Positions 53,201 to 61,932 of a stretch of DNA of 64,000 nt are shown here, piece after piece. Under the pieces are notes generated by a model. It did not search any database and was not told the origin of the DNA. It was given only the letters and a program-made list of their open reading frames with translations. This DNA is from Hyperoplus lanceolatus. Taxonomy: Eukaryota; Chordata; Actinopteri; Uranoscopiformes; Ammodytidae. The stretch lies in the NCBI GenBank assembly GCA_026929865.2, contig CM049395.1, positions 11,535,001-11,599,000 of the forward strand. The letters run 5' to 3'. A program made the translations under genes and the position numbers. Numbering within the stretch: the first letter of the stretch is position 1; each line of letters starts with the position of its first letter.

Positions 53201-54643
53201 CCATGTCTGCTATGTATACAGCACACCATCTTGTGTAGTGGGTGTGATCATATGCAGCAAACCAGGGCATTGTGCTATTGAAGGCAGACATGTAAAGCTT
53301 CCAGTCACCACATCTCAGTGCCTTTGTGAATGCCAGGAGAATAGACACAAGGGTCATGTATTTTGTAGACAAATAGACCAACTTAATCTGTTGTGTGATA
53401 TACTCCTTTCTAAGTTTTGTTCTGACTGTTGACAACTGCTGAGGTCATCTTCACTGGATCTGCTGCTTCATACCAAATCACAGCTGTGCTGACACAACAG
53501 TGCCCCTTGTGGTGTGATATTCTTGGTATTTATTGATTATTATTTTTTAAAGATCATGCTTGCACATGAATTGGATTATATTGCACATTTGCCCCAAATT
53601 ACAGGAGGTAACATGTAAGAAAGAGGAAGCACTTTGGGAAAAAATCCGCTTTTACCACTTTTAAGAATATAGTGTTAAAATGGACAAAAAAACATTTTCT
53701 CAGCTGGAAACCTGGCTAGAATACATGTTTAGGGGTTAAATATTAATACTGGATAGGTTGTATGCTTGTAACAAAGTGTCTGACAAACTTTTAATATCAG
53801 TTTTGGTCCCCTGACTAATTCCAGGATCGCTGACTCCACCTTAAAATGAAATTGCACTGCTCTTACTTAAGTGACTCAGGAATCAAAGAGACATTTTTTT
53901 AACAAGTGCTGTTGCCAGCCGTGCATTGCATAACTAATATACTGGGCAATGGGCAGTAATTCAGCATGTTAACAGTGAACCTTTCGCCTATCATTTGGAA
54001 AGTAAAGGGAATGTATCACCATTGGGTGGGGCAGGTACAAATGATGAGCAAACTTGAAATCAAATATGAATGTGCTGTAATGTGTTGATCTGATCCTCAG
54101 AGCATGGTTGCCTCATTAGAAGGTCAGAGGTCAGGTTCAGCCATAGCAGAATCTGTCATGGATGGATCCAGAGGCTTGCTTGCTTTTTGGGCACTTTGAG
54201 AAGGGTGGAAGTAAAACCAAGTATTCCAGTTGATGGCAAATCTCCCAACCCTTGTACCAACCATTTACCACAATGGGATGAAGACATCGCAAACAGCTGT
54301 GCCTGTAACACTAGCCTCTGGCTACATTTTGAAACAAGGCTACATGATGCTTTTAAGTGTCATCAGAGCTCAACTCCAGAGGCATTGTGCGAGTCTTGGG
54401 CTGTTTCCACCATGGTTTACACACTCAGAGGATGAACTTTAAGCTTCTGCGCTCTACATCCAACGTGGGTTCTGTGGTTTATTTACATTCCTTCTCCTTT
54501 CCATGTGGGACAGAGCAAAACATTAATCCAGTTAAAGATAACAGCTACTTCTTTTTCTCTAACCACACAACAGACAATGAAAATGACATGGGCAATCACC
54601 CGGACATAAAACAAATGCTTACCTTATTCATTCCATTGCCCAT
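32282..54643 (-). CDS. dusp22: Dual specificity phosphatase 22-like (JSP1/JKAP type)
   Basis: Seven coding exons on the minus strand: 54643-54623, 44314-44281, 43740-43658, 41685-41636, 38438-38364, 36887-36716 and 32473-32282. Junctions are GT-AG and the frame closes to 208 aa. The protein starts MGNGMNK, an N-myristoylation signal known for DUSP22. D57 lies in the IHAAD motif at the general-acid position. The catalytic loop HCLAGVSR has C88 and R94, the same numbers as human DUSP22. The codon for C88 is split by intron 5. The C-terminal exon (146-208) starts YRAWLR like its relatives, then diverges into a Q/S-rich tail. The family acts on JNK and T-cell receptor signalling at membranes. Intron 1 exceeds 10 kb and is full of transposons. 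It could be the dusp22a copy of fish; synteny favours this. Confidence 0.93.
32630..32823. mobile_element. TTAA MITE family, right-half fragment
   Basis: It carries the GTTTACAGAGCCTAGGCT block and the right end (GTTCTCCAGAATCACTGACT, then CCACCTT). The left half is missing. It lies in dusp22 intron 6. Confidence 0.65.
33240..34560. mobile_element. Repeat block, probable non-autonomous DNA element with insertion
   Basis: Both edges carry the same motif in opposite orientation: GGAAACTTTCCATGGGAA at the left, and CCCATGGAAAGTTTCC followed by CCACCCCTTTGCAACCCTA at the right. The inner part 33370-33770 (GAGCCATTTTTCTTTGAC through GTCAGCCTGGATGCTACATC) looks like a different repeat inserted within it. 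The classes are not resolved. Confidence 0.5.
34561..36715. other. dusp22 intron 6 remainder
   Basis: AT-rich intronic DNA. No exon or named repeat was recognised. Confidence 0.5.
36998..38270. mobile_element. TTAA-flanked MITE split by an L1 fragment
   Basis: The left end TTAAAAGATGCACTATGCAG and the right end ACATAGTGCACCGTTAA are inverted relatives, with TTAA at each edge. The interior is interrupted by the L1 3' end at about 37260-38012. It lies in dusp22 intron 5, just upstream of the exon that carries most of the catalytic loop. Confidence 0.6.
37260..38012 (+). mobile_element. L1-type LINE, 3' end (5'-truncated)
   Basis: An open frame (to 37802) encodes an L1 ORF2 C-terminal segment. 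Typical features are LIQFKAILRL, the zinc-knuckle-like HFWECPNLYNFW and LKLWKSDLAPRFDSWL. A T- and G-rich 3' UTR follows, ending near AAAATAAAAGTTTCAAAA. The reverse transcriptase and endonuclease are missing, so the copy is dead on arrival. Confidence 0.75.
38439..41635. other. dusp22 intron 4
   Basis: No supported exon or transposon was recognised in these 3.2 kb. A T-run lies at about 39380-39397. Confidence 0.5.
41742..42572 (+). mobile_element. Tc1-like transposon, internally deleted
   Basis: The ends are CACTCACCGGCCACTTTATT and its inverse (AATAAAGTGGCCGGTGAGTG), each flanked by TA. The plus strand encodes decayed transposase pieces: GVLSDFEHGNVEGARKAGMS with the helix-turn-helix ISETADLLGFS, then RPHRVPLLSAKNRKIRLQFS, then RFQ..FRIWRKQHESMDPSC. 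Stops and frameshifts separate them, and the catalytic C-terminal half is missing. At 831 bp it is shorter than a full Tc1 element. It lies in dusp22 intron 3. Confidence 0.85.
44615..44885. mobile_element. TTAA MITE family, degraded copy
   Basis: It contains AAAATCAGTGAATATCTCCT, GAGCCTAGGCGCTGTAAAC and GTTTACAGAGCCTAGGCTGT in family order. Both termini are eroded. It lies in dusp22 intron 1, about 0.3 kb upstream of exon 2. Confidence 0.65.
45295..46990 (-). mobile_element. Non-LTR retrotransposon, 5'-truncated, long reverse transcriptase frame
   Basis: On the minus strand the frame from about 46980 to 45704 encodes a reverse transcriptase: PLHKGGDKNNLNNYRPIS, FRAGHSTVSAV, LFIDLSKAFDTVDHHLLLQR, NGVPQGSILGPVLF and the catalytic HLYADDTVLY. 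The C-terminal part (GKTAFSFSAPDSWNNLQ) continues in another frame after one shift near 45740. The 3' end is A-rich near 45295. The type is Jockey/CR1/L2/Rex1-like; the clade was not settled. The endonuclease domain is absent through 5' truncation. The long open frame suggests a fairly recent insertion in dusp22 intron 1. Confidence 0.85.
47254..47604. repeat. Direct duplication, 151-bp units with 200-bp period
   Basis: 47254-47404 and 47454-47604 are about 95% identical, starting GACTGTTGAACCAACTTTTC and ending GTGGACAAGCTTTGA. They are spaced exactly 200 bp apart with an unrelated 49-bp spacer. No named family was recognised. Confidence 0.85.
47605..49239. other. dusp22 intron 1, unannotated part
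   Basis: No exon or repeat family was recognised in this AT-rich stretch. Confidence 0.5.
50166..52276 (+). mobile_element. Tc1-like transposon, second copy of the 41742 family, itself interrupted
   Basis: The right end AATAAAGAGGCCGGTGAGTG followed by TA is intact. The left end has lost its first 22 bp or so and begins inside at ACAGCGGTTCATTTTC. The internal sequence is highly similar to the copy at 41742-42572 but retains additional transposase sequence (RDDRKATVTQITTHYNQ). A hAT-type element at 50480-51719 splits it. Removing that element restores the reading order. Confidence 0.85.
50480..51719. mobile_element. hAT-type element, 1,240 bp, with perfect 8-bp target duplication
   Basis: The ends are TAGGGCTGCAAC and GTTGCAGCCCTA (12-bp perfect inverted repeats), followed inward by AATCGATTA-rich sequence. 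GTAAAATG is duplicated at 50472-50479 and 51720-51727, as expected for hAT. The empty-site sequence can be read in the sister Tc1 copy near 42069. No hAT transposase frame was found, so it is non-autonomous. Confidence 0.9.
53436..54622. other. dusp22 intron 1, promoter-proximal part
   Basis: It includes a solo end fragment of the TTAA MITE family at 53817-53845 (ATCGCTGACTCCACCTTA). No exon other than dusp22 exon 1 at its right edge is supported. Confidence 0.5.
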
Positions 54644-55857
54644 GATGACTTTAACCCCGTCTGCGAGGAGATGCAAGCTTTTAATGTTTAGAAGAACTGC
54701 AAGGATATGTTAACATGGACTTTGAGTCCAGAACAGGAGGGCTGGACGGACTGACTTCCGCCTCATTAAAAAAAAACAGCTGTCGACCTTCGCTCAAGTT
54801 GCTGTTACAGACAGCATGATAAGGAGTCACTAACCTGCCTGAAACAGTAATGTTAACTCAGCTTCAACGTCCTCTCTCTATCGCCACAACAGTTATGTCA
54901 TGTTCATGCCGCTTCGTCTTCCGGATGCGAGTTCATCCGGTGAGTGACGTCACCGCGAGTTGCCTTCACCGTCACTGGGCTGACGGTTTCAAACTAAAGA
55001 GATAGGCTAACATTTCAAATGCAACATTTAAGATGTTCATACGTTCAGGTCATAGTTTGCGATTCAGACATTATAGAAAGTATAGGTACACCCACTTGGA
55101 AACATAATGAAGATAAAGAAATACATAGGCTAGATCATAAAATGGGTAAAAAAGGAATCCCTCTTGAAGCAGCCTAGGCATATGCATATCCTCCCAACCC
55201 CACGTTTAGGCTACTTGTTGATTCAAAGGTGTCATTATTAGCGTGATAACAACCCATTGTTAGCACTGAAAAAGAACAATTTAAGGATTTCACCAGTAGG
55301 AGCTACCACACATTGGTATAGGCTATTAGTGTAAATAGCAGGAACTATGTTAACATGATTATTTGTACAAGCCTTACCCAAGGGGGTATGACTAGTTCCT
55401 GAAGGTGGTATATCTTTTACAGTCTATGATAAATATATGCATTTGTATTTTCCTAAATGAAGAAAGTCGATAAAATAACATGCCATGATTACATTTGTAA
55501 TAGTGCCCTTCTATCATAATTTAGGCAAAAAATTTATTCTTTTTCACACAGCAATGTTTTTGCATAATAAAAAATGTTTTCAGTGCCATTTTCACAGCCT
55601 AGTACTGTCCACAGGTATTCCTATTCCAAGCATCGTACAACCCAACAATCTCCACCTCCTTCCTGCGTGTGTTTAACATGACAATATAGTCGTATAGTAA
55701 AATTTATTTAAAACCACTAAACCAACTTCATTGCAATCACCTCATTTGGTTTCATCCTTTCTCCTCCATTTTTTGATCTGGATAGGTCATCTATTTTAAA
55801 AGCATAGGAGTCAAAAAGTTCACACAATTTCATTTGTAAAGTTTTGGGGGGGGATTC
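54644..55857. other. dusp22 5' region and dusp22-cox4i1 intergenic DNA
   Basis: The dusp22 5' UTR and promoter must lie in the first few hundred bases. The segment 54900-54975 is CpG-richer than its surroundings (CTTCGTCTTCCGGATGCGAG, GTGACGTCACCGCGAG) and contains a full palindromic CRE, TGACGTCA, at about 54945-54952. No gene is recognised beyond that. Confidence 0.45.
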
Positions 55858-55863
55858 TTTATT
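55858..55863 (-). terminator. Candidate polyadenylation signal of cox4i1
   Basis: AATAAA on the minus strand about 170 bp after the stop codon, a typical distance for this short-UTR gene. A second AATAAA-type motif lies at 55703-55708. Confidence 0.5.
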
Positions 55864-56032
55864 CTTTCTTTCTATTTTACACGATGACCTTAGGAGGAAG
55901 AGGTCTTCCAGAATGCATTGACTGAGATAAATTGGACGATGTATAAATACAGAAATAAATGGTATTCTTGTATCTTGGAGTTGGTCTGCCTTTAACTTCA
56001 AGTATGTGGTGTGGTATGGTCCTCTGTTTCCT

Positions 56033-57971
56033 TTACTTTTTCCACTGCTGGTTTTCGTAGTCCCACTTGGCAGCAAAGCCCTCAACTGGGTTCATTTTCA
56101 TGTCCAAAACCCTCTTCAACTCCTTCTCTTTCCACTCGGGCTCAAATGTGTGTGGGACGGGTCCGTACACTGCAAAGAGACAATATCAAATGTGTCAAGT
56201 AGTGGGTTTAATAACTCTATTGATAATTAATGATACTTGCATTCCCTCTTTGTGTGAATAATCCATATTTGGAAGATGGAGGCATCACTACATCACATAT
56301 TGTACAGATTTGCAGTCATATCATTACCAGTATAGACATTATACTCACCATATTTTCTCTGCCAGAGCACAACCAGGCCGGTCAAGCCCAGTAGGAAGAA
56401 CATCCCTCCGACCACAGTCTTCCACTCCGCCGATCCCTGGTTCATCTCAGCAAAGCTCTGTTTGAAGCTGATGCGGTACACTGTAACATTAAAAAAAAAC
56501 AAAAATTACATGACTTAGAATTGTAATGAATGTAGGCTTACCTATAAACACATTCCTATATTAGTCAATGCAACATTCACTGTTGGGAAAGTCCTCTTCA
56601 CCAATACATATGAACGTTGGAGCATCTTATAAAAAGCACGATGCAATGAAGTCTTACATGCAATCTTCTCCTCATTGGAGAGTCCAGCCCAGGAGCCCTT
56701 CTCCTTCTCCTTCAGGGACTGCTGCTCAGCACTGAGGTTCTGCACATAGCAGATGTCTGGGAGGGGATTCTCACGCCTGTCGAAGTAGGCAGGAAGAGTG
56801 TACTCCTCTACCTTGGCGACACCTGCAAAGAAAGACACAGAATGGGACATTTAATACGTTTTGCCAGTTGCCTTCATTTATTTAAACTTAAAAAAAAATC
56901 TTTGTGTTTTTAAGTGTAAAAAATAATGTCTTACTTTTTAGGAAGACTATGCTGTTAACACCAGAAGAGAAAGCGAAACATTTGAAATTGCCCCAAAGAG
57001 GGTTTTGAATCTTTCCAGTCATTCCAAAATCCTATACCTATCAACAGAGCTGAAGGCTCAGCTTTCAAATTGTATCCAACACAAAGAATATTTTGTTAAT
57101 ATTTTTACTAACGGGAATCCACATTTTTTTGCTAGGGATATTGTGGTTAAATTACTATTACATTATTTTTGAACCCCAATCCTGCTATGTTAATTGAGAG
57201 ATTTTTTTTCTTACTTTCTATTAATATAAAGACGACATTCACAATGTCACTAATATTTACACATGTGTTAAAAAGTAATCTTGTTCAATACATGTATAAT
57301 AAACGTCCTGTAGGCAATCCATCTGAAAGTTATTGTGCTCGCAGTAGATTGGCACAAGAAAATAAACTGACACAAACACTGTGCATTGCTATGAGGAATG
57401 TTTTTCAGGTAGTAGATAACATGTTAGGCCAGTCTTTGGTTTGGCTCAAGCACAGTGCCAGTTGTATAAAGGCGTCAGGTGGTAAGATGGGAGGAGAGAT
57501 AAAGCAGGCAATTCACACCACCCAGACTCACATTACAGAATGCTAGAGAATTTGGTAACAATACAAATAGAAATAAATAAACTGTAAAACATGTAAAAGT
57601 TAACATTAATATTTACATTTATTAATTTCAAAATACCATTATTCTCATTAATCAATTACCAATTTGGGGAAATTCTGGCCTCAATATATGCACATTTAAT
57701 GAAATACGTTGTTTTACTCTTAAATACATTCATCAATAGTTTGCTTTTAACGATTGTGCATTCTCAGATGACAAACGTTATGGGCTTTTAAAAAGGTTAC
57801 AGGTGTGTTATCTGTCAGAGGAAAAAAAAAATGCTTTCACTTTATACCGTGCCAAAAATAGAAAGTAGTCCCGTGTCATTTCAGTTTACACTCACCATGT
57901 CCTCCACGTACGCAGACAGACGTGGAAATGGCACGTTTGCCAATGAGGCTAAGCGCTCTGGTGGTCAGCAT
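56033..57971 (-). CDS. cox4i1: Cytochrome c oxidase subunit 4 isoform 1
   Basis: Four coding exons on the minus strand: 57971-57896, 56822-56658, 56480-56349 and 56169-56033. All junctions are GT-AG and the frame closes to 169 aa, the same length as human COX4I1. Residues 1 to about 22 ([18 protein letters not shown]) form a basic mitochondrial presequence. The matrix domain includes [13 protein letters not shown] and [11 protein letters not shown] single membrane helix lies at about residues 102-120 ([19 protein letters not shown]). The tail ends [11 protein letters not shown]. The protein is a nuclear-encoded regulatory subunit of respiratory complex IV in the inner mitochondrial membrane. 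Isoform 1 rather than 2 is inferred from the emc8/irf8 neighbours. A non-coding first exon must lie near 58.8 kb. Confidence 0.96.
57169..57546 (+). other. Unidentified 125-residue open frame in cox4i1 intron
   Basis: The frame runs [20 protein letters not shown] to an end in [10 protein letters not shown], antisense to cox4i1 in the intron between its first two coding exons. No family was recognised. It could be a fragment of an unrecognised transposon or a chance frame. The more balanced composition of its second half is the only reason to list it. Confidence 0.25.
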
Positions 57972-58769
57972 TCTGTGGAAAATGTAATATTAGAAATATT
58001 AGTAAACTAACACATTTTTATGCACACATGTGAAAGAAAGTGTACACAACTTCACTACAATTATTTTAATCTTCAAACAAAAGTGTAGTTACTATAACAC
58101 ATGCACTATTTCTTAAACACATACATAAAAGGTTAATCAAAAACAATGAACTTAATTTAAGCTGCACATTTCTTCAAAGACATTTGAGTGGTTACAAGTC
58201 TATAATATAACATTTTCAGCTTTCCCCTCTTGTATTTAACACACGAGCAGATATATGCGTTAAAATAAATTCCAGCAGGTTTCTTTAAAATTCTCCTACC
58301 TAATTTGTATGCACATGCTAATTTTCTTATCGTTGTTAAGACATGACAACAGATATCGCGCTAGCTACTCAGTAAAAGCCAAGCCAAATGCTAGCGTTAG
58401 CCGCACACACAAGGTCATAGATCCCAGTATCAAATGATTGCAGACATACTAGTTTATATGAGAACGTATTGTAAAATTAAACAATTTGCAGTCGACTTAG
58501 ATTTTTTTATACGGTCAAATTGCAGATAACTGTAACAATAGTTGTCTCCACAACACGTCCGTCTTCACGAGTCTGAATCTAGAAGCTAACGGGAAGTTAG
58601 CGCGCGTCCTAGCCTGCACCCGCTCTGACAAAGTCACTTGTATAAGCGCATATTTCCGTTAAAAATGCACCTTCATCTTCAGTCATTACTTACAATGTAA
58701 ACGGATATTTTGCCAGGGTGTAAACTAGTGGCAAAATGTTAGGTATTACTATGTAACTGGAAATGCTAC

Positions 58770-58870
58770 TCGTAAAAAAAATACAACCTTCTCTCTCTTC
58801 CTTGCTCCTGTCAGCCGATGTTCAAAAGGAAGTATGACTGTGAGCGGAAATACGTCACTGGGTCTGTCTA
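58770..58870 (-). promoter_or_regulatory. cox4i1: cox4i1 promoter and first-exon region
   Basis: On the minus strand an ACTTCCTTTT sequence (ETS core, 58827-58833), a second ETS-like site (CGGAAAT on plus, 58845-58851) and a CRE/ATF-like TACGTCAC (58851-58858) cluster within 32 bp. COX4 promoters in mammals rely on ETS-type NRF-2/GABP sites at the start point, so this cluster is the best candidate start region. The donor of the non-coding first exon was not fixed. Confidence 0.5.
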
Positions 58871-60038
58871 AAGAAGAGGTCAAAGCGGGCCATGGCTAGA
58901 CCAGACCCCCCATGGCCAGACCGACCGGACTACACCACTTTTATTAGAATCAATTCGTTAATAGCATGGTTAATAGTAGCCTATTGATTGGGGGAAACAT
59001 GGGGTCCTTGATTTATTAAAGTGGAATAAATTAATGTTAACTATCATTTTCGTCAGTTACATCTTGAAACATGCTCACATTAGTTGTTGTATTGTGAATG
59101 TAGCCTACGTATCTTGTGAGAATATATCAATAATTGAATAGTCGCCATAGATGGTATATAAAAGTCGCCGACGTTTTGCAAGTGTAATCCTACATTAAGA
59201 AATATTATATTTGGCTGCTTTCATTACAGTGACAGACAGACGAAATTCATGTTTTTCTTATTAATTTATTTTACCTATTGGGAAGTTCTACATCCACAAA
59301 TGCATATTCACAAACAAACAAAAATGTGTGTATTTATAAAGGAATGGCGTGTTTGTATCATAGATAGTATATACTTGTATCTTTAACTTTATCTTTTTAT
59401 CTTCTTTTTGTCTTTTCTTTTTTGATATTTCCTTTCCTTTTTGATACACTAGGTTTATATTTTTGGTGTTACTTGATACTGCACATGTCATGTATTTATT
59501 TGATTTGTATCTATTAATTATTATTATTATGACCTCAACTATTTTATTCACAATTTTATGATACATCTAAATGTATAATCTTTGTATACCCTTGCAATTA
59601 ACACATGTTAGCTCTTTTTGTAAATTGATACGAAGGGATAAAAAGAGACAAAGCGGAGCATGAGCGCCTCATTTTTACGACACTACCATTGGGGTTTACG
59701 GCGCCACCGGTGCTGCAGAAGCGAGTGTAAGGTGGAAGTAAGATCAGCTTCTATGGCTACATTTCTTGAAACCGAGTAATTCCTACAGCGCTAAAAGACT
59801 CCAGTTATTTTTTCCGATTGTTAAGCTTACATGTACGTGTTAGAGGGCGTAGGTAAACAACACACACAGACAGCAAGGGACTGCTGAGGTAGATATTTAC
59901 TTTTCTACGTGCATTAAGTTACATGTAACGTTAGCTAACGTCAGCAGCAGGCAGCTGCTCATCGTGTAGCCACTCTTTAACTGTCACTACTTTGGCAGGA
60001 TCCGTCGCTCTTCTCACTCTGCCGATTGTCTTATAAAC
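58871..60038. other. cox4i1-emc8 head-to-head intergenic region
   Basis: About 1.2 kb separates the two divergent genes. The part 59640-60038 (GGCGCCACCGGTGCTGCAG and onward) is richer in CpG and should contain the emc8 start site and 5' UTR. The middle is AT-rich and shows nothing recognisable. Confidence 0.5.
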
Positions 60039-61932
60039 ATGCCTATTCAGCTGACAAGTCAGGCTTACTGTAAAATGGTTTTACACGCTACTAAGTATCC
60101 TCATTGCGCCGTCAATGGATTGCTGGTGGCCGAAAAACCCAAGGAGAAAAAGAGAGACAGCCACAGTGAGCCAGTGTTGTGTGTGGACTGTGTGCCGCTG
60201 TTTCACGGCACTCTCGCTCTGGCTCCTATGCTAGAAGTAGCCTTAACACTGGTAAGTTACCCGCTTGTAAAAATTTACACAATCAACTCTGTAACTGTAT
60301 TGAGTGTACACCCAGCTTTAAACTAGTGTAGCCCGATACAATAGTCTTACAAGACAAGACATCAGTTTCTGTTGAAAGTGTGGATTTTATTCAACCTCAG
60401 GGTCATTTGGTGGGCTCTAGTTTGTGGTGCTGCTCTGCACAAACAGGTGTTTTTCCTATTCAGATAAATGGGGGTTAGATCCGGGTCTCGACATATCTCT
60501 AAACTAGTTTAAATAAAAAACTGAACAATATAGCCTTTATAAACCCGGTTTATATTGCAGGTTACTTTTAGATTGCATTGGTTTCAGCTATGTCTTCATA
60601 ATACTCTGGATAGCACTATACTGGGGGTGTGTAGTTCCATGTTTATTTTATTTACCTTGCTGAGAATGTATAGGGTCTGACCTCTGCTGTCCCTCTTCCC
60701 CTTTGTTCTTTCATGTTGGCTCTACGACCCCTCCTCCTGCTATGTCAGATCGATACGTGGTGTAAAGAGAATACGTATGTGATTGTTGGATATTATCAAG
60801 CCAATGAACGCACAAAGGATGCAAGGTACACACAACTAAGATGAACAAGAACGCGCTCCGAACCATGCGTACAATCTCTGCACTCTGATGCACTAACCTC
60901 TTGGTCCGCTCTCTTTCAGACCCAACCAAGTTGCGGAAAAAGTGGCTGCCAGGATTTGTGAGAACTTCAGCGAAGCAGCTATTGTGATGGTACCTACCTA
61001 CTTAGGCTGGTGTAAATGGATAATACATATATATGAATACTTAGACTGCAGACTCAAAGTATGTGGTTAGTTAAACAAATCTTTTTTCCCCCCTCAGCTG
61101 GATAACAGTAGATTAACAATGAGCTGTTTCGAGCCCATTGTTCTCATCTATGATCATCACGAGAACAAGTGGAAAAGCAGAGATGTAACTCAGTAAGTGT
61201 CTCTGTGTTAAGACCTATTTCACTGTGATACTTGTGTACGCGTCTGTGTGTGCTTCAAACTCAGCTTTTGGCATACAGGTTCACTGTGCTCTCTAAATGA
61301 GTTGCAATATTTCACAAAAACAGTGTACATACATTGTATAGATATGTTTTAGGTGTTAAAGGTAAAGTCAGCTATTCTGGAGAACGCTTTTCTCAAAAAT
61401 ATTTCTTTTGTGGCAATCCGTGAATATCACCTCACGAGATACTACCTGGCTGTATGTACTGTGTACTGTGCACTGAAAAAGTAGCTGGTGTTAATACACA
61501 GCCTAGGCTCTGTAAACTGGTTTGTAAACAAAGGGTATGCAAACAACAGGGGCCCACCAAAGCAAGGAACATGCCCGTTTACAGAACCTTGGCTGTGTAT
61601 TAACACTGGATTTCTTTTCAGCACACACACACAGTACAGACAGGTAGTTGATATTGAGGAGACTTTCACTGATTTTGACAAAGTGATTTTGACAACATGC
61701 GTTTCTAGAATAGCTGACTACACCTTTAATTGACACAAACATTGACATTGATATTTTATGTCTGTCTTCTAGCGACTGCTTTGAGGACTGGAGTGAAGCC
61801 CAGAAGATCACATCTGCTCTGTTAGAGGGCAGGACCTACGAGAGCCTGATTGACTTTGACAATCACCTGGATGATCTACGGAACGACTGGACCAACCCCG
61901 TCATCAACAAGGCTGTCCTGGATCTGTGCTAA
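60039..61932 (+). CDS. emc8: ER membrane protein complex subunit 8
   Basis: Five exons on the plus strand: 60039-60251, 60749-60825, 60920-60989, 61098-61192 and 61773-61932. All junctions are GT-AG and the frame closes to 204 aa (human EMC8 has 210). The protein is a single MPN-like domain starting [20 protein letters not shown], with [17 protein letters not shown] at about 53-69 and [18 protein letters not shown] at about 85-102. The metal-binding JAMM signature of active deubiquitinases is not visible, as known for EMC8. It acts on the cytosolic side of the ER membrane complex, which inserts membrane proteins. The old name COX4NB (neighbour of COX4) reflects this gene pair. The start is supported by the match of the N-terminus to the family. 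Confidence 0.96.
61356..61729. mobile_element. TTAA MITE family, complete copy
   Basis: Both termini are present: TTAAAGGTAAAGTCAGCTAT at the left and the inverse TAGCTGACTACACCTTTAA at the right, with TTAA at each edge. At 374 bp it gives the unit length of the family. The central CAGCCTAGGCTCTGTAAAC is mirrored by GTTTACAGAACCTTGGCTG, so most of the element is one imperfect palindrome. It lies in emc8 intron 4. Confidence 0.8.

Larger units (their letters stand above)
49240..53435 (-). pseudogene. Decayed mobile-type gene for a protein with FEN1/XPG-like (PIN) nuclease motifs
   Basis: On the minus strand, broken frames join into one long protein in order. An N-terminal part at 53435-52767 includes SAFNSTMPWFAAYDHTHYTRW. 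A middle part at 52792-52290 includes EVNIHGLLQEELYAIPPSL. HEEADTRILHA lies near 50060, HAITGCDTTSQFTGIGKK near 49850, and a C-terminal part (LPPTQDALSLHLMRAHYQ) near 49600. I know this motif set from multicopy uncharacterised proteins of fishes and cnidarians. The acidic HEEAD and GCDTTS..GIGKK motifs resemble the acidic and glycine-rich motifs of FEN1/XPG nucleases; this is inference. The gene is split by a Tc1-like element at 50166-52276 and carries several frameshifts. It is inactive. Confidence 0.65.

Noticed and set aside
55717-56085. 122-residue minus-strand open frame at the cox4i1 3' end
   Set aside because: It overlaps the last cox4i1 exon in another frame and its 3' UTR. The cox4i1 frame is clearly the real one.
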